From assembly GCF_024809855.1 (NCBI RefSeq), contig NZ_JANUEM010000002.1, positions 62,001-126,000 on the forward strand: DNA of 64,000 nt, given 5' to 3'. This DNA comes from Rheinheimera pacifica (GTDB taxonomy: Bacteria; Pseudomonadota; Gammaproteobacteria; Enterobacterales; Alteromonadaceae). Shown here piece by piece: positions 8,414 to 17,088 of the stretch. The notes beneath the pieces are model-generated. The model was given only the letters and a program-made list of their open reading frames with translations. It was not told where the DNA came from and ran no database searches. The translations under genes were made by a program, and so were the position numbers. Position 1 is the stretch's first letter; every line of letters begins with the position of its first letter.

Positions 8414-10939
8414 ATGACATTTCGCCTGAAACCCTCACTCTTGAGTATAAGCTGCGCTGTTATTTTGACAGCTTGTGCCAAAGCACCAACAGAGCCTGAT
8501 ACCGTGACAGATAACACCGCTGCCATCTGGCCAGAATTACAGTTACCCATAGCCAAAGATGCGGCTATTGAGCAGAAAATCACCGACATTATGGCGGGCA
8601 TGACGTTACAGCATAAAATTGCCCAGATGATCCAGCCGGAAATCCGCGATATTACCGTGGAAGATATGCGCAAATATGGCTTTGGCTCATTTTTAAACGG
8701 TGGTGGTGCCTTTCCAAATGACAACAAACATGCCACCCCTGCCGATTGGATAGCACTGGCTGAGGCAATGTATCAGGCATCAATAGACGACAGCCTGGAC
8801 GGCAGCCGTATTCCAACCATGTGGGGTACCGATGCCGTACACGGCCATAACAACGTTATTGGCGCCACATTATTTCCGCACAATATTGGCCTGGGCGCGG
8901 CAAATAACCCGGCATTAATTGAGCAAATAGCCAAAGTAACCGCCCGTGAAGTGATGGTTACCGGTATTGACTGGGTGTTTGCACCTACGGTTGCGGTGGT
9001 GCGCGATGACCGCTGGGGCCGCACCTATGAAGGTTACTCTGAAGATCCTGAGATAGTACACGACTATGCCGCCGCTATTGTTACCGGTTTGCAGGGCGCG
9101 GCAGATAAAGACTTTCTCGGCGATGAGCGGGTGATCAGTACCGTTAAGCATTTTGTTGGCGATGGCGGCACCGTGGGTGGTGATGATCAGGGTGACAATA
9201 TTGCCAGTGAGCAAGAGTTGTTCAGTATTCATGCCCAGGGCTACGTAGGTGGTCTGCAGGCTGGCGCACAAAGTGTTATGGCGTCATTTAACAGCTGGCA
9301 CGGTAGTAAAATTCACGGTGATAAATACCTGTTAACTGATGTGCTGAAAACCCGCATGGGCTTTGATGGTTTTGTAGTAGGTGACTGGAACGGCCACGGC
9401 CAGATCCCCGGTTGCACTAACGACAATTGCGCCCAGGCCGCACTGGCCGGGCTGGACGTTTATATGGTGCCTACGGCAGCCTGGAAGCCGCTGTACTATA
9501 ACCTGATTGAGCAGGTTGAGAGCGGTGTTATTCCGCTAAGCCGGATTGATGATGCCGTGCGGCGTATTTTGCGCGTAAAACTGCGCGCTGGTTTATTTGA
9601 TAAACCCAGCCCGGCTAACCGGCCGTTGTCGGGTAAAACCGAACTGATAGGCTCTGCTGAGCACCGCGCTGTAGCACGTGATGCCGTGCAGCAATCACTT
9701 GTGTTGCTAAAAAACAACGATGCTATTTTACCGTTAAATCCTAAGCAGCATATTTTGGTAACAGGTGAAGGTGCTGACAATATTGGCATGCAGTCAGGTG
9801 GCTGGACGATCAGTTGGCAGGGCACCGGCAATACTAACAGTGATTTCCCCGGTGGCAGCTCAATTTATGCCGGTATTAAACAGGCAGTTGATGCAGCAGG
9901 TGGCAGCACAGAACTAAGTGCAGATGGCAGCTACAGCAATAAGCCCGATGTCGCCATAGTGGTATTTGGTGAACAACCTTATGCCGAAGGTAATGGCGAT
10001 TTAGACAACCTGGAATATCAGCGGGGCAATAAAACTGATTTAGCTCTGCTGCGTAAACTCAAAGCCGACGGTATTAAAGTGGTGTCGCTGTTTATCAGTG
10101 GCCGGCCGTTATGGGTAAACCCTGAATTAAACGCCTCTGATGCTTTTGTCGCCATATGGCTGCCGGGCAGTGAGGGCGTTGGTGTGGCCGATGTGGTTAT
10201 GGCAAAAACAGACGGCAGTGTGAATGTCGATTTTCGCGGTAAATTGTCATTTAGCTGGCCTGCTACAGTGCAGCAAATTGTAAACCGCCACGATGCCGAC
10301 TATCAGCCGTTGCTGCCATATGGTTTTGGCTTGCGTTACGGTGATAAGAGCACACTGAGTAGCACGCTGGAAGAGCAGATAGCTACCGATACCGCACTGG
10401 ATGATTTAGTACTGTTTGAACTGGCAGTAAAAGCGCCGTATCAGTTGTTGCTGCAAAGTGGCGGTGAAACCCGGGCTGTGGTTAGCAGTGTGCAGCAACA
10501 GGGTAATGTTGCCGTGCGTACTTTTGATAAAGCAGTACAGGAAGACGCGCGCCGTTTTGCTTTTAGCGGCGAGGCAAAAGTAGCGTTAACCAGTGCATTT
10601 CCGGCCGACTTACGTTCATACCAGGAAGCGGGCAGTGCGCTGGTGTTGCAGGTAAAACGCAGCGGTGCAGTGCCTGACAGTGTAATGCTGGGTATGGACT
10701 GCGCACAAGGCTGTAGCAGTGCACTGAATATAGCCCCGCAGTTACAAGCCATGGCAGATGAAACCTGGCAGACAATCAGTGTCGATTTAGCCTGTTTTGC
10801 CCGGCAAGGCGCTGACTTCAGCCAGATTTTCACGCCGGTATCATTAGCCACAACAGCGCCGCTGGTGCTAAGCTTGGCTGATATACGGCTAAAACCTGCG
10901 GTAGCAGGCGACGCCACTATTTCCTGCAGCGGAGACTAA
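8414..10939 (+). CDS. GH3 exo-beta-1,3/1,4-glucanase lipoprotein (ExoP-like)
   Basis: An 841-residue family 3 glycoside hydrolase. The N-terminus is a lipoprotein signal with lipobox LTAC near residues 18-21, so it is anchored in a membrane facing the periplasm or outside. The nucleophile aspartate lies in GFVVGDWNGHGQIPGC, and the substrate-binding KHFVGDGGT motif and the second-domain YAEGNGD loop are seen. About 200 residues follow the GH3 C-terminal domain and resemble the extra beta-sandwich of marine exo-1,3/1,4-glucanase ExoP, which has the same total length. It would cut glucose from non-reducing ends of the oligosaccharides released by the downstream GH16 enzyme. The Shine-Dalgarno GGAG precedes the ATG. 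Confidence 0.92.
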   Translation: MTFRLKPSLLSISCAVILTACAKAPTEPDTVTDNTAAIWPELQLPIAKDAAIEQKITDIMAGMTLQHKIAQMIQPEIRDITVEDMRKYGFGSFLNGGGAFPNDNKHATPADWIALAEAMYQASIDDSLDGSRIPTMWGTDAVHGHNNVIGATLFPHNIGLGAANNPALIEQIAKVTAREVMVTGIDWVFAPTVAVVRDDRWGRTYEGYSEDPEIVHDYAAAIVTGLQGAADKDFLGDERVISTVKHFVGDGGTVGGDDQGDNIASEQELFSIHAQGYVGGLQAGAQSVMASFNSWHGSKIHGDKYLLTDVLKTRMGFDGFVVGDWNGHGQIPGCTNDNCAQAALAGLDVYMVPTAAWKPLYYNLIEQVESGVIPLSRIDDAVRRILRVKLRAGLFDKPSPANRPLSGKTELIGSAEHRAVARDAVQQSLVLLKNNDAILPLNPKQHILVTGEGADNIGMQSGGWTISWQGTGNTNSDFPGGSSIYAGIKQAVDAAGGSTELSADGSYSNKPDVAIVVFGEQPYAEGNGDLDNLEYQRGNKTDLALLRKLKADGIKVVSLFISGRPLWVNPELNASDAFVAIWLPGSEGVGVADVVMAKTDGSVNVDFRGKLSFSWPATVQQIVNRHDADYQPLLPYGFGLRYGDKSTLSSTLEEQIATDTALDDLVLFELAVKAPYQLLLQSGGETRAVVSSVQQQGNVAVRTFDKAVQEDARRFAFSGEAKVALTSAFPADLRSYQEAGSALVLQVKRSGAVPDSVMLGMDCAQGCSSALNIAPQLQAMADETWQTISVDLACFARQGADFSQIFTPVSLATTAPLVLSLADIRLKPAVAGDATISCSGD

Positions 10940-10942
10940 AAT

Positions 10943-11920
10943 ATGCGTCGTTATCTCGTTACCCTGCTTGCCAGCGCTGTGCTGGCAAGTTGCAGCACTG
11001 TGCCACCAAAGCCTACTGAGCAAAGTGTGGCACAGCATCAGCCTGATGCCGTTGCCAGTACTGACTGGCAACTGGTGTGGCAGGACGAGTTTGACAGCAA
11101 TAGTATTGATCTGAGCAAATGGAGCTTTGAGCAAAACTGCTGGGGGGGCGGTAACGACGAACAACAGTGCTATACCAACCGGCCGGAAAATGCCTATGTC
11201 GATAATGGCGTGTTATATATAGTGGCACGCAAAGAAACCTTCACCGGCCCGGCGTTAAATGAAGATGACCCGGATTTCAGCCCGCATCAGCGTAAAACAC
11301 TGCCTTATACCTCAGCACGCTTACGCAGCAAAGGTAAGGGTGACTGGCTGTATGGCCGTTTTGAAATCCGGGCAAAATTGCCAACAGGTCAGGGTAGCTG
11401 GCCAGCAATATGGATGCTGCCAACAGACTGGTTATACGGCCCCTGGCCGTTATCCGGTGAAATTGACATTATGGAAGCGGTAAACCTGGGTACTGTTTCT
11501 GATGAACCCAGCGCGCTTGCCGATGACCCTGAGCGGCGCATTTACGGCACCTTACATTACGGTGAGCCCTGGCCGGATAATGTACACAGCGGCCAGAGTT
11601 ATAAACTGCCCAACGGCCAAAGCCCGGCCGATGCATTTTATACTTATGCGATAGAATGGCAGCCGGGTGAAATTCGCTGGTATGTCGATGATGTGTTATA
11701 CGCCACGCAAAAAAGCAGCGAATGGCACACCGGCGCTGTAACGTTAAAAACGGCCCTGCCGCGGCATGCACCTTTTGACCGGCCATTTCATTTACTGCTG
11801 AATTTAGCGGTAGGCGGCAACTGGGCTGGATCAGTGAATGAAACCGGCATAAACCCCAGCGCCTACCCGCAAAGCCTGCAAATTGACTATGTGCGGGTAT
11901 ATCAACGCCAGCAACCTTAA
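10943..11920 (+). CDS. GH16 endo-beta-1,3-glucanase (laminarinase) lipoprotein
   Basis: A 325-residue family 16 hydrolase. The lipobox LASC at about residues 15-18 predicts a lipid-anchored surface or periplasmic enzyme. The catalytic ExDxxE motif is complete in SGEIDIMEAVN, and substrate-binding aromatic residues appear in GSWPAIWMLPTDWLYGPWP and RIYGTLHYGEPWP. The bulge form (EIDIME, with the extra residue) is the laminarinase/lichenase type rather than the kappa-carrageenase or xyloglucan types. It starts 3 bp after the GH3 stop and overlaps the convergent cupin gene by 4 bp. It would make the first internal cuts in laminarin or mixed-linkage glucan. Confidence 0.92.
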   Translation: MRRYLVTLLASAVLASCSTVPPKPTEQSVAQHQPDAVASTDWQLVWQDEFDSNSIDLSKWSFEQNCWGGGNDEQQCYTNRPENAYVDNGVLYIVARKETFTGPALNEDDPDFSPHQRKTLPYTSARLRSKGKGDWLYGRFEIRAKLPTGQGSWPAIWMLPTDWLYGPWPLSGEIDIMEAVNLGTVSDEPSALADDPERRIYGTLHYGEPWPDNVHSGQSYKLPNGQSPADAFYTYAIEWQPGEIRWYVDDVLYATQKSSEWHTGAVTLKTALPRHAPFDRPFHLLLNLAVGGNWAGSVNETGINPSAYPQSLQIDYVRVYQRQQP

Positions 11921-12915
11921 CGGTTTAACCGGCTCAGCAACATGGCACGTAACTTACGTGCCGTTTGCTCCAGCATCGGCCCTAGTATGCCGCGTTTATC
12001 TGCCGGTAAATGTGCTGCGGTATCATTATTGGCATTAAATACATAGTGTTCAAACTGTTGCTGCCAGATTTTACGCTGTGCCGGTGGTAAGTCACGTATG
12101 CTGAGCATGGCATGCAGCAATGCGTCGGTGGGTAAACCGCAGTAAGCCGGGGTTTGCCGCCACCAGTAGTTAATCAGTAAATTCAGATCACTTAAGCTGT
12201 CTACCTGGTGCCACCACATTGAAGGGATATAAATAGCGTCACCGGCGTCCAGCTCTGCCGTGATCGCATGCTGCAGCGCCTGGCGAAAGCGTGGATAACG
12301 GGCAAAATCCGGCTGGCGAAAATCTACCATACTTACAGGTTGTCCGGCGGGGGTGAATTCAAGCGGGCCTATATATAAGTTAGCTATCTGCTCAGGTGCG
12401 AATAGCGTAAAACGCCGCTGACCGGCCGCTACACAGGCAATGTTGTCCGGCACGTCATAATGCGCAACCACATGGCTACGGTTACCCAGCCAGACGCTGA
12501 TCAGCGGATTAATGTTGTCCAGTGCCAGCGTGTTTTGTGCTGTTAGCCCCGGTACACAGTAATCTGCGGTGGTAGAGCCCATATAAAACACCGGCGCATC
12601 GGTTTGCCCGCCATGCTGCAGTATGCTGCTTAGTACATCGTTAAGTTTGGTCTGGCGCTGCTGAAAATTAAACCCGGTCAGGTCATCATTATAAAAAAAA
12701 CGGCCTTTTGCTGCGGGCTCTGCAAAAAATGCCTGCACCGGCACATCCGCAACAAAATCTTGCAGATAAGCTGCTGCCGCTGCATCAGATTGCTGTGCCT
12801 GCTGTACCAGCGGCCAGTGTTGTACCAGGCCACGCAGTACCAAAGGTGTAGTACGATTTGCCAGTAAGCTGTTGAGATTGCCACCGGTGTAATCTGCTTC
12901 GTCAATTGCCTGCAT
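11917..12915 (-). CDS. Cupin-like (JmjC/Cupin_8) domain protein
   Basis: A 332-residue protein of the JmjC-like cupin superfamily. Probable Fe(II) ligands are the HxD of VVAHYDVPDNIACV and the distal His of GDAIYIPSMWWHQVDSL, with the AAGQRRFTLFAPEQ strand between them. Known relatives are 2-oxoglutarate oxygenases, but the substrate of this bacterial group is unknown. Members are often found in glycan-use loci beside TonB receptors, SapC proteins and flavin halogenases. Here it follows SapC by 15 bp, downstream of the TonB receptor; no halogenase is present. It has no signal peptide, so it should be cytoplasmic. Confidence 0.85.
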   Translation of the reverse strand: MQAIDEADYTGGNLNSLLANRTTPLVLRGLVQHWPLVQQAQQSDAAAAAYLQDFVADVPVQAFFAEPAAKGRFFYNDDLTGFNFQQRQTKLNDVLSSILQHGGQTDAPVFYMGSTTADYCVPGLTAQNTLALDNINPLISVWLGNRSHVVAHYDVPDNIACVAAGQRRFTLFAPEQIANLYIGPLEFTPAGQPVSMVDFRQPDFARYPRFRQALQHAITAELDAGDAIYIPSMWWHQVDSLSDLNLLINYWWRQTPAYCGLPTDALLHAMLSIRDLPPAQRKIWQQQFEHYVFNANNDTAAHLPADKRGILGPMLEQTARKLRAMLLSRLNR

Positions 12916-12930
12916 GTTTAACTCACCTGA

Positions 12931-13644
12931 TTATGCCTGCATCGTTGCCAGCATTTTGCTGATATTGGCCTGCGATGCCAGCAGCAGATAAATAGCCTCC
13001 AGATAACCGTGCTGGTGCAATGGCTGTAACTGTGCTGCGTTTAGCTGGCTAAGCTGTTGCCGGTCAATATTATATAAACCGCCAACTTTATGCACCGCGC
13101 CCTGATAACTCAGTTCCAGTGTCAGGCTTTTTAGCAAATTTAGCTGGTTTAACATGGCACAAAATGCCTGGTTAGCCAGATGCCCCTGCTGGATATGTTG
13201 CAACACAGAGCTGATATGTTCCAGCAACGGGCTGTTACCGCCGTGCGGCAAAAATACCGCTTCGCCTTGCGTTAAACTAACACGCGGGTGGTCCAGATCT
13301 ATACATACCACCGGAACCTGTTGTGGTACGCCGTTGTGCAGTTGCTGCTGAAAGCCAATTAAAAATGGCTGGCGCTGCATACTTAGCGGTATATACCCAC
13401 TTTGCCAGCTATCGCCCTGCAAAAACAAATTTTGGCCCGGCTTAACGCCCAGTAATACCACCGGCTCAAAGTTATCTTGCTCAGCATTGTGGCGAAAAAA
13501 CAGCGGATACCAGCTTTGCAACTGCATAAACTCACTGATAAAGGCTGTGCTAAGGCTGACATTGTCGCCGTAAGTGCGGCCACTTTGGGTAATAATTTTT
13601 ATATCTTTATGGCTGATATTGTCCAGCACTGCGTGGTTGGCCAT
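12931..13644 (-). CDS. SapC family protein
   Basis: A 237-residue protein of the SapC group, recognised from the N-terminal layout with SAFISEFMQLQSWYPLFFRHN, the PVVLLGVKPGQNLFL segment and the FLPHG/GNSPLLEHIS block. Family function is unsettled; it was named from an S-layer locus in Campylobacter and is common next to TonB receptors of polysaccharide loci. The start at 13644 (MANHAVLDN) is chosen because GGGAGA lies just upstream; the frame is open to 13722 but that extension would run through the terminator-like hairpin. It lies between the TonB receptor and the cupin gene. Confidence 0.85.
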   Translation of the reverse strand: MANHAVLDNISHKDIKIITQSGRTYGDNVSLSTAFISEFMQLQSWYPLFFRHNAEQDNFEPVVLLGVKPGQNLFLQGDSWQSGYIPLSMQRQPFLIGFQQQLHNGVPQQVPVVCIDLDHPRVSLTQGEAVFLPHGGNSPLLEHISSVLQHIQQGHLANQAFCAMLNQLNLLKSLTLELSYQGAVHKVGGLYNIDRQQLSQLNAAQLQPLHQHGYLEAIYLLLASQANISKMLATMQA

Positions 13645-13679
13645 TATCTCTCCCTGGGTTTTATGCTGATAACTAACAA

Positions 13680-13703
13680 AAAGCCGCTTATTACAGCGGC
13701 TTT
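13680..13703 (-). terminator. Hairpin terminator after the TonB receptor gene
   Basis: AAAGCCGCT and AGCGGCTTT form a 9-bp stem with a 6-base loop, followed on the minus strand by TTG TTA. It stands between the receptor stop and SapC, so it probably reduces but need not stop expression of the two smaller genes. Confidence 0.7.
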
Positions 13704-13727
13704 CTGGTTTAGCAAAAGGCATGCTGT

Positions 13728-16679
13728 TTAAAAGGTATAACGTACGCCTAAATTGTAACGGGCACCATACTGATATCCGCGCAGGAACTGCTCCGGAAAG
13801 CGGACATAGGTTCGCTGGGTTTCTTCGGTAATGTTTAAGCCTTCTACAAATACCGTCAGGTTGTCGGTTACGGCATAGTTTACGTTAATATCCCATTGGC
13901 CATACGACTCGGTAAATACCGGTGCCTGGTGCTGATCAAAACCTGACAGGAATTCGTCACGCCAGTTGTAAGACACCCGCACCGACAGGCCATAATTTTC
14001 ATAAATTAATGAAAGGTTAGCAGAATCGCTCAAGCCTGGTAGTGCAAACTGGTAGCCAATAGCATTACGGTCTGCTTCAACATCACCATATACAAAGGTG
14101 GCATTAGCCTGCACACCGAAACCAGTGTCGGCAAACATATGTTGTGCAGCTAACTCCCAGCCCCAGAGATTGCCCGTTTCAACATTGTTTTGCCTTAATA
14201 CTGAGAAAATAGTTAAAGGATCATTTTCATCACTGAAAATCGGACCTGATGGATCTGTGCCCTGATTCTGATGAATGCGGGCAAAAATAGCCGGATCCGT
14301 TGGCTGAATACCTTCGGCAACTAACTCGGCAATAGCCTGCTCTGCGCGTGGGCCATTAAATATATCACGCAGGTTATCCATTGTTTCTTCTGTGGTAACA
14401 CCAACCAGGAAGTTATCTACCTGTTTGCGGTAATAACCTGCGGACACATAACTACCGGGCGCATAGTAGTACTCCAGTGACAAGTCGATATTATCTGAAG
14501 TGTAAGGTTTTAAAGAGGGGTTACCCACAGAAACCTTGCGCTGCCCTACTTTAGGGTTACCGTCAAACGACGTAACAGAGCGTAAATCATCCACCGGAGG
14601 TCTGGTCAGCGACCGGCTATATGAGAACCGGCCCATAAGATCATCAATAATCTCTACGTTTACATCAACATTAGGCAAAAACTCGCGGGTTTTTCCCCGG
14701 CCATCAGAATATGACTGTTCATTGGTGTAACTATATGCCCATTCGTTACCATTTACCCATTGCATGCTTATCGCCGGAGTTTCCAGGCTGTTTGCGGTTA
14801 AATCTGTCTGTTCGTAGCGCAGGCCAGTAACAATATTTACCGGCATACCGTTAAATTCGGTTTCAAATCTGGCTTGTGTATAAAGTGAAATGTTTTTCTC
14901 ATTCACTTTATGGTTTTCCAGAATTGCATTGGACCCGAAGCGGCCATTTAGCGACGCAGGCCAGCTACAAGCCCCTATGCCACCGTCAGGATGATCACAA
15001 TCAATACTCTCTGCAATATTTACAATGTCGTAGAAATCAGCAGCATAAAAATAATTAATTTGCTTATCACTACCGCCGCCGGAGAATTTGTCCAGTAAAC
15101 TGCTGGTATCTACCCGGTAAAACATATCATCTGGGTACCAGTCAGCGGACCATAACCACCAACCTGCGGCCAGTTGCCCCGAATAGGCATTATTGTAGTT
15201 AAAATCCATATTGGTGTAAGAAATACCAAAATCCAGAGCAACCAGTGCGCTGTCGCTACTGTTTAGCCATTCACCTTTTAATTGCACCTGGTCCATGGCA
15301 TTTTCATTGTGATTTTTACTGACACCGCCAAATAAAGAGCCCATATCGCTGGGCAGTATTTCTGGCTGGCCGTTTGTCAGGGTAAAATCGATAACAGGAA
15401 TACCGCCAGGGGTAAAGTTGGCAGTTTTGGTTTCCAAATTAGCTGTTGCATTAGGGTGAGCGTCATCTCCCGCCCATGAAGTATTACCAATAATCATATA
15501 GGCATCATGGCCAAGACCTGTGCCTTTGCTGATGGCTTTTGAGCTATGAGCATCCAGCTCCAGACTCAGATTATTTGTAACCTGCCACGCCAGATTTAAC
15601 CCCAGCGATTTTGTTTCACTGGCAGAGCCATTGCGGTTCAGGTTAGTGGCATAGTCGCCATTTACTTCCGTCATATTAACGTAAGTGCCGTTTTCATTAA
15701 TGGTGGCGCTCTGTACGTTGCCACCGTTATTAAACCAGACACCAAAACCGTAGCGCTCTACATCCAGTTCCTGTTTGGCATAGGTGTAATCCAGCGTGGC
15801 TTTAAAGTTGTCGGTAGGTGCAAACTGCATAACCAACTGGCCGTTGGTACGTTTACGATCATTATCCAGAATTTCGTAACCGGCATTTTGCGGATACCAG
15901 GTATTGCCATCAGCGCGCTGGTTGTTATCGGTAAGCTGCAGGTTAGGTGAGTTTGACAGATCGACATTGGGGATCCAGTTATCTACGGCCATACCTTCAG
16001 CACGGTTTTTACGTTCCTGCACTGAACCTGAAATCAGAATACCAAATTTATCATCAGCAAAGGTGTTGCTGAAAATGGCGGACAGTTCCGGCGTAAAGTC
16101 GTCACCGCTTTCATTAGCGGTGTCGTATACTGCTTTTGCGCCTACGGCAGCTTTAAGACCAGGGTTATCCAATGGCCGGGCCGTTGAAATATTTACTGTG
16201 GCGCCAATACCGCCGCTGGGTACGTCGGCGCGGGCTGTTTTATGCACCTGCACACCAGAAACACTCTCTGTAGCCAGGTTGGCAAAATCAAATGAGCGGC
16301 CATCGTTAGTTGGCATCTGGCGGCCATTTAATGTCACCAGGTTAAACTCAGGGCCAAAGCCGCGTACGGTAATGCGGCTACCTTCGTTATTTGAACGGTC
16401 AATTGATACACCGGTAATACGTTGTAACGACTCAGCAAGGTTGGTGTCCGGGAATTTACCAATGTCTTCTGCCGTTATAGCATCCACTACCCCGGTTGAC
16501 TCACGTTTAATATCCATCGACTTAGCTAAACTGCCGCGAATACCGGTAACCTGTATAACTTCAACTTCAGTAGTTTGTGCTGTATCGTCATTCGCATAAA
16601 CAGGGGCCATAACACCGGCGCCTGTAATAAGTGACAAACTTATCGCCAGACGCGATAGTTTGAAACGTGTGTGGTTCAT
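13728..16679 (-). CDS. TonB-dependent outer-membrane receptor for glucan oligosaccharides
   Basis: A 983-residue receptor. It has a cleaved signal peptide (cut near PVYAND), a TonB box region EVEVIQVTGIRGS, a plug domain with AEDIGKFPDTNLAESLQRITG and RGFGPEFNLVTLNGRQMP, and a beta-barrel ending with aromatic Phe (GVRYTF). The plug matches the long TonB receptor family found in Xanthomonas, Caulobacter and Alteromonadales that take up carbohydrates. Two LacI-type operators lie 48 and 89 bp upstream of the ATG, the same word as before the glucanase operon, so substrate is inferred to be laminarin-type or mixed-linkage glucan oligomers. SapC and the cupin gene follow. Shine-Dalgarno GGGAGAAAGGG is strong. 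Confidence 0.93.
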   Translation of the reverse strand: MNHTRFKLSRLAISLSLITGAGVMAPVYANDDTAQTTEVEVIQVTGIRGSLAKSMDIKRESTGVVDAITAEDIGKFPDTNLAESLQRITGVSIDRSNNEGSRITVRGFGPEFNLVTLNGRQMPTNDGRSFDFANLATESVSGVQVHKTARADVPSGGIGATVNISTARPLDNPGLKAAVGAKAVYDTANESGDDFTPELSAIFSNTFADDKFGILISGSVQERKNRAEGMAVDNWIPNVDLSNSPNLQLTDNNQRADGNTWYPQNAGYEILDNDRKRTNGQLVMQFAPTDNFKATLDYTYAKQELDVERYGFGVWFNNGGNVQSATINENGTYVNMTEVNGDYATNLNRNGSASETKSLGLNLAWQVTNNLSLELDAHSSKAISKGTGLGHDAYMIIGNTSWAGDDAHPNATANLETKTANFTPGGIPVIDFTLTNGQPEILPSDMGSLFGGVSKNHNENAMDQVQLKGEWLNSSDSALVALDFGISYTNMDFNYNNAYSGQLAAGWWLWSADWYPDDMFYRVDTSSLLDKFSGGGSDKQINYFYAADFYDIVNIAESIDCDHPDGGIGACSWPASLNGRFGSNAILENHKVNEKNISLYTQARFETEFNGMPVNIVTGLRYEQTDLTANSLETPAISMQWVNGNEWAYSYTNEQSYSDGRGKTREFLPNVDVNVEIIDDLMGRFSYSRSLTRPPVDDLRSVTSFDGNPKVGQRKVSVGNPSLKPYTSDNIDLSLEYYYAPGSYVSAGYYRKQVDNFLVGVTTEETMDNLRDIFNGPRAEQAIAELVAEGIQPTDPAIFARIHQNQGTDPSGPIFSDENDPLTIFSVLRQNNVETGNLWGWELAAQHMFADTGFGVQANATFVYGDVEADRNAIGYQFALPGLSDSANLSLIYENYGLSVRVSYNWRDEFLSGFDQHQAPVFTESYGQWDINVNYAVTDNLTVFVEGLNITEETQRTYVRFPEQFLRGYQYGARYNLGVRYTF

Positions 16680-16726
16680 ACCCTTTCTCCCGTGTTTTGC
16701 TGAGTGTGTAATCGTTTTAATTATTT

Positions 16727-16740
16727 GGTAGCGCTTACAT
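16727..16740. promoter_or_regulatory. Proximal LacI-type operator of the TonB receptor
   Basis: GGTAGCGCTTACAT matches the TGTAAGCGCTTACA palindrome in its right half and centre. It lies 48-61 bp upstream of the receptor start codon. Confidence 0.6.
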
Positions 16741-16767
16741 TTTTAATCTTGTGGCTAAAACCTATAA

Positions 16768-16781
16768 TGTAAGCGCTTACA
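16768..16781. promoter_or_regulatory. Distal LacI-type operator of the TonB receptor, perfect palindrome
   Basis: TGTAAGCGCTTACA is a perfect 14-bp palindrome, 41 bp from the proximal copy (about four helical turns). Two sites on the same helix face would suit cooperative binding or a small loop by the repressor encoded at 3244-4248. Confidence 0.75.
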
Positions 16782-16830
16782 AAAGGTAGATGATTAATGT
16801 CATAAGGTCAATACATCAGTAGCAAAAAGC

Positions 16831-16846
16831 TGCACAATATTGTGCA
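16831..16846. other. 16-bp perfect palindrome of unknown role
   Basis: TGCACAATATTGTGCA lies in the 408-bp gap between the TonB receptor and the alpha/beta hydrolase. It could be an operator; it is not the LacI-type word. Apart from this, the two operators and the terminator at 17033, nothing else was recognised in the gap. Confidence 0.4.
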
Positions 16847-17032
16847 GGTCTGTGTTTATATTGGTGCATTGCGTTGGGCAGATACAGATGGCGTATTGAT
16901 TTTACCTTTAAATACAATGCATTAAGTTTTCTGTTGATCTTGCCAAGAGGCGGTGTTGCTCTTTATTGGTGCTTTAAGGAAGGGCAGAGGCAACCAGCGT
17001 TTTTTGCCGGATCGGGTTTAGATAATAGGTAG

Positions 17033-17060
17033 AAAAACAGCAGCATAAAAAGTGCTGCTG
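17033..17060 (-). terminator. Rho-independent terminator of the alpha/beta hydrolase gene
   Basis: CAGCAGCA and TGCTGCTG form an 8-bp stem around CTTTTTA, followed on the minus strand by TTTTTCT. It starts about 28 bp after the gene's stop codon. Confidence 0.8.
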
Positions 17061-17088
17061 TAATAACTATAACTGGAGTCAGCTGGCG

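Noticed and set aside
15904-16599. 231-residue open frame on the + strand
   Set aside because: It lies fully inside the TonB receptor on the other strand, has no known motifs or ribosome site, and its Ser/Arg/Leu-rich make-up is typical of a reverse-strand shadow.
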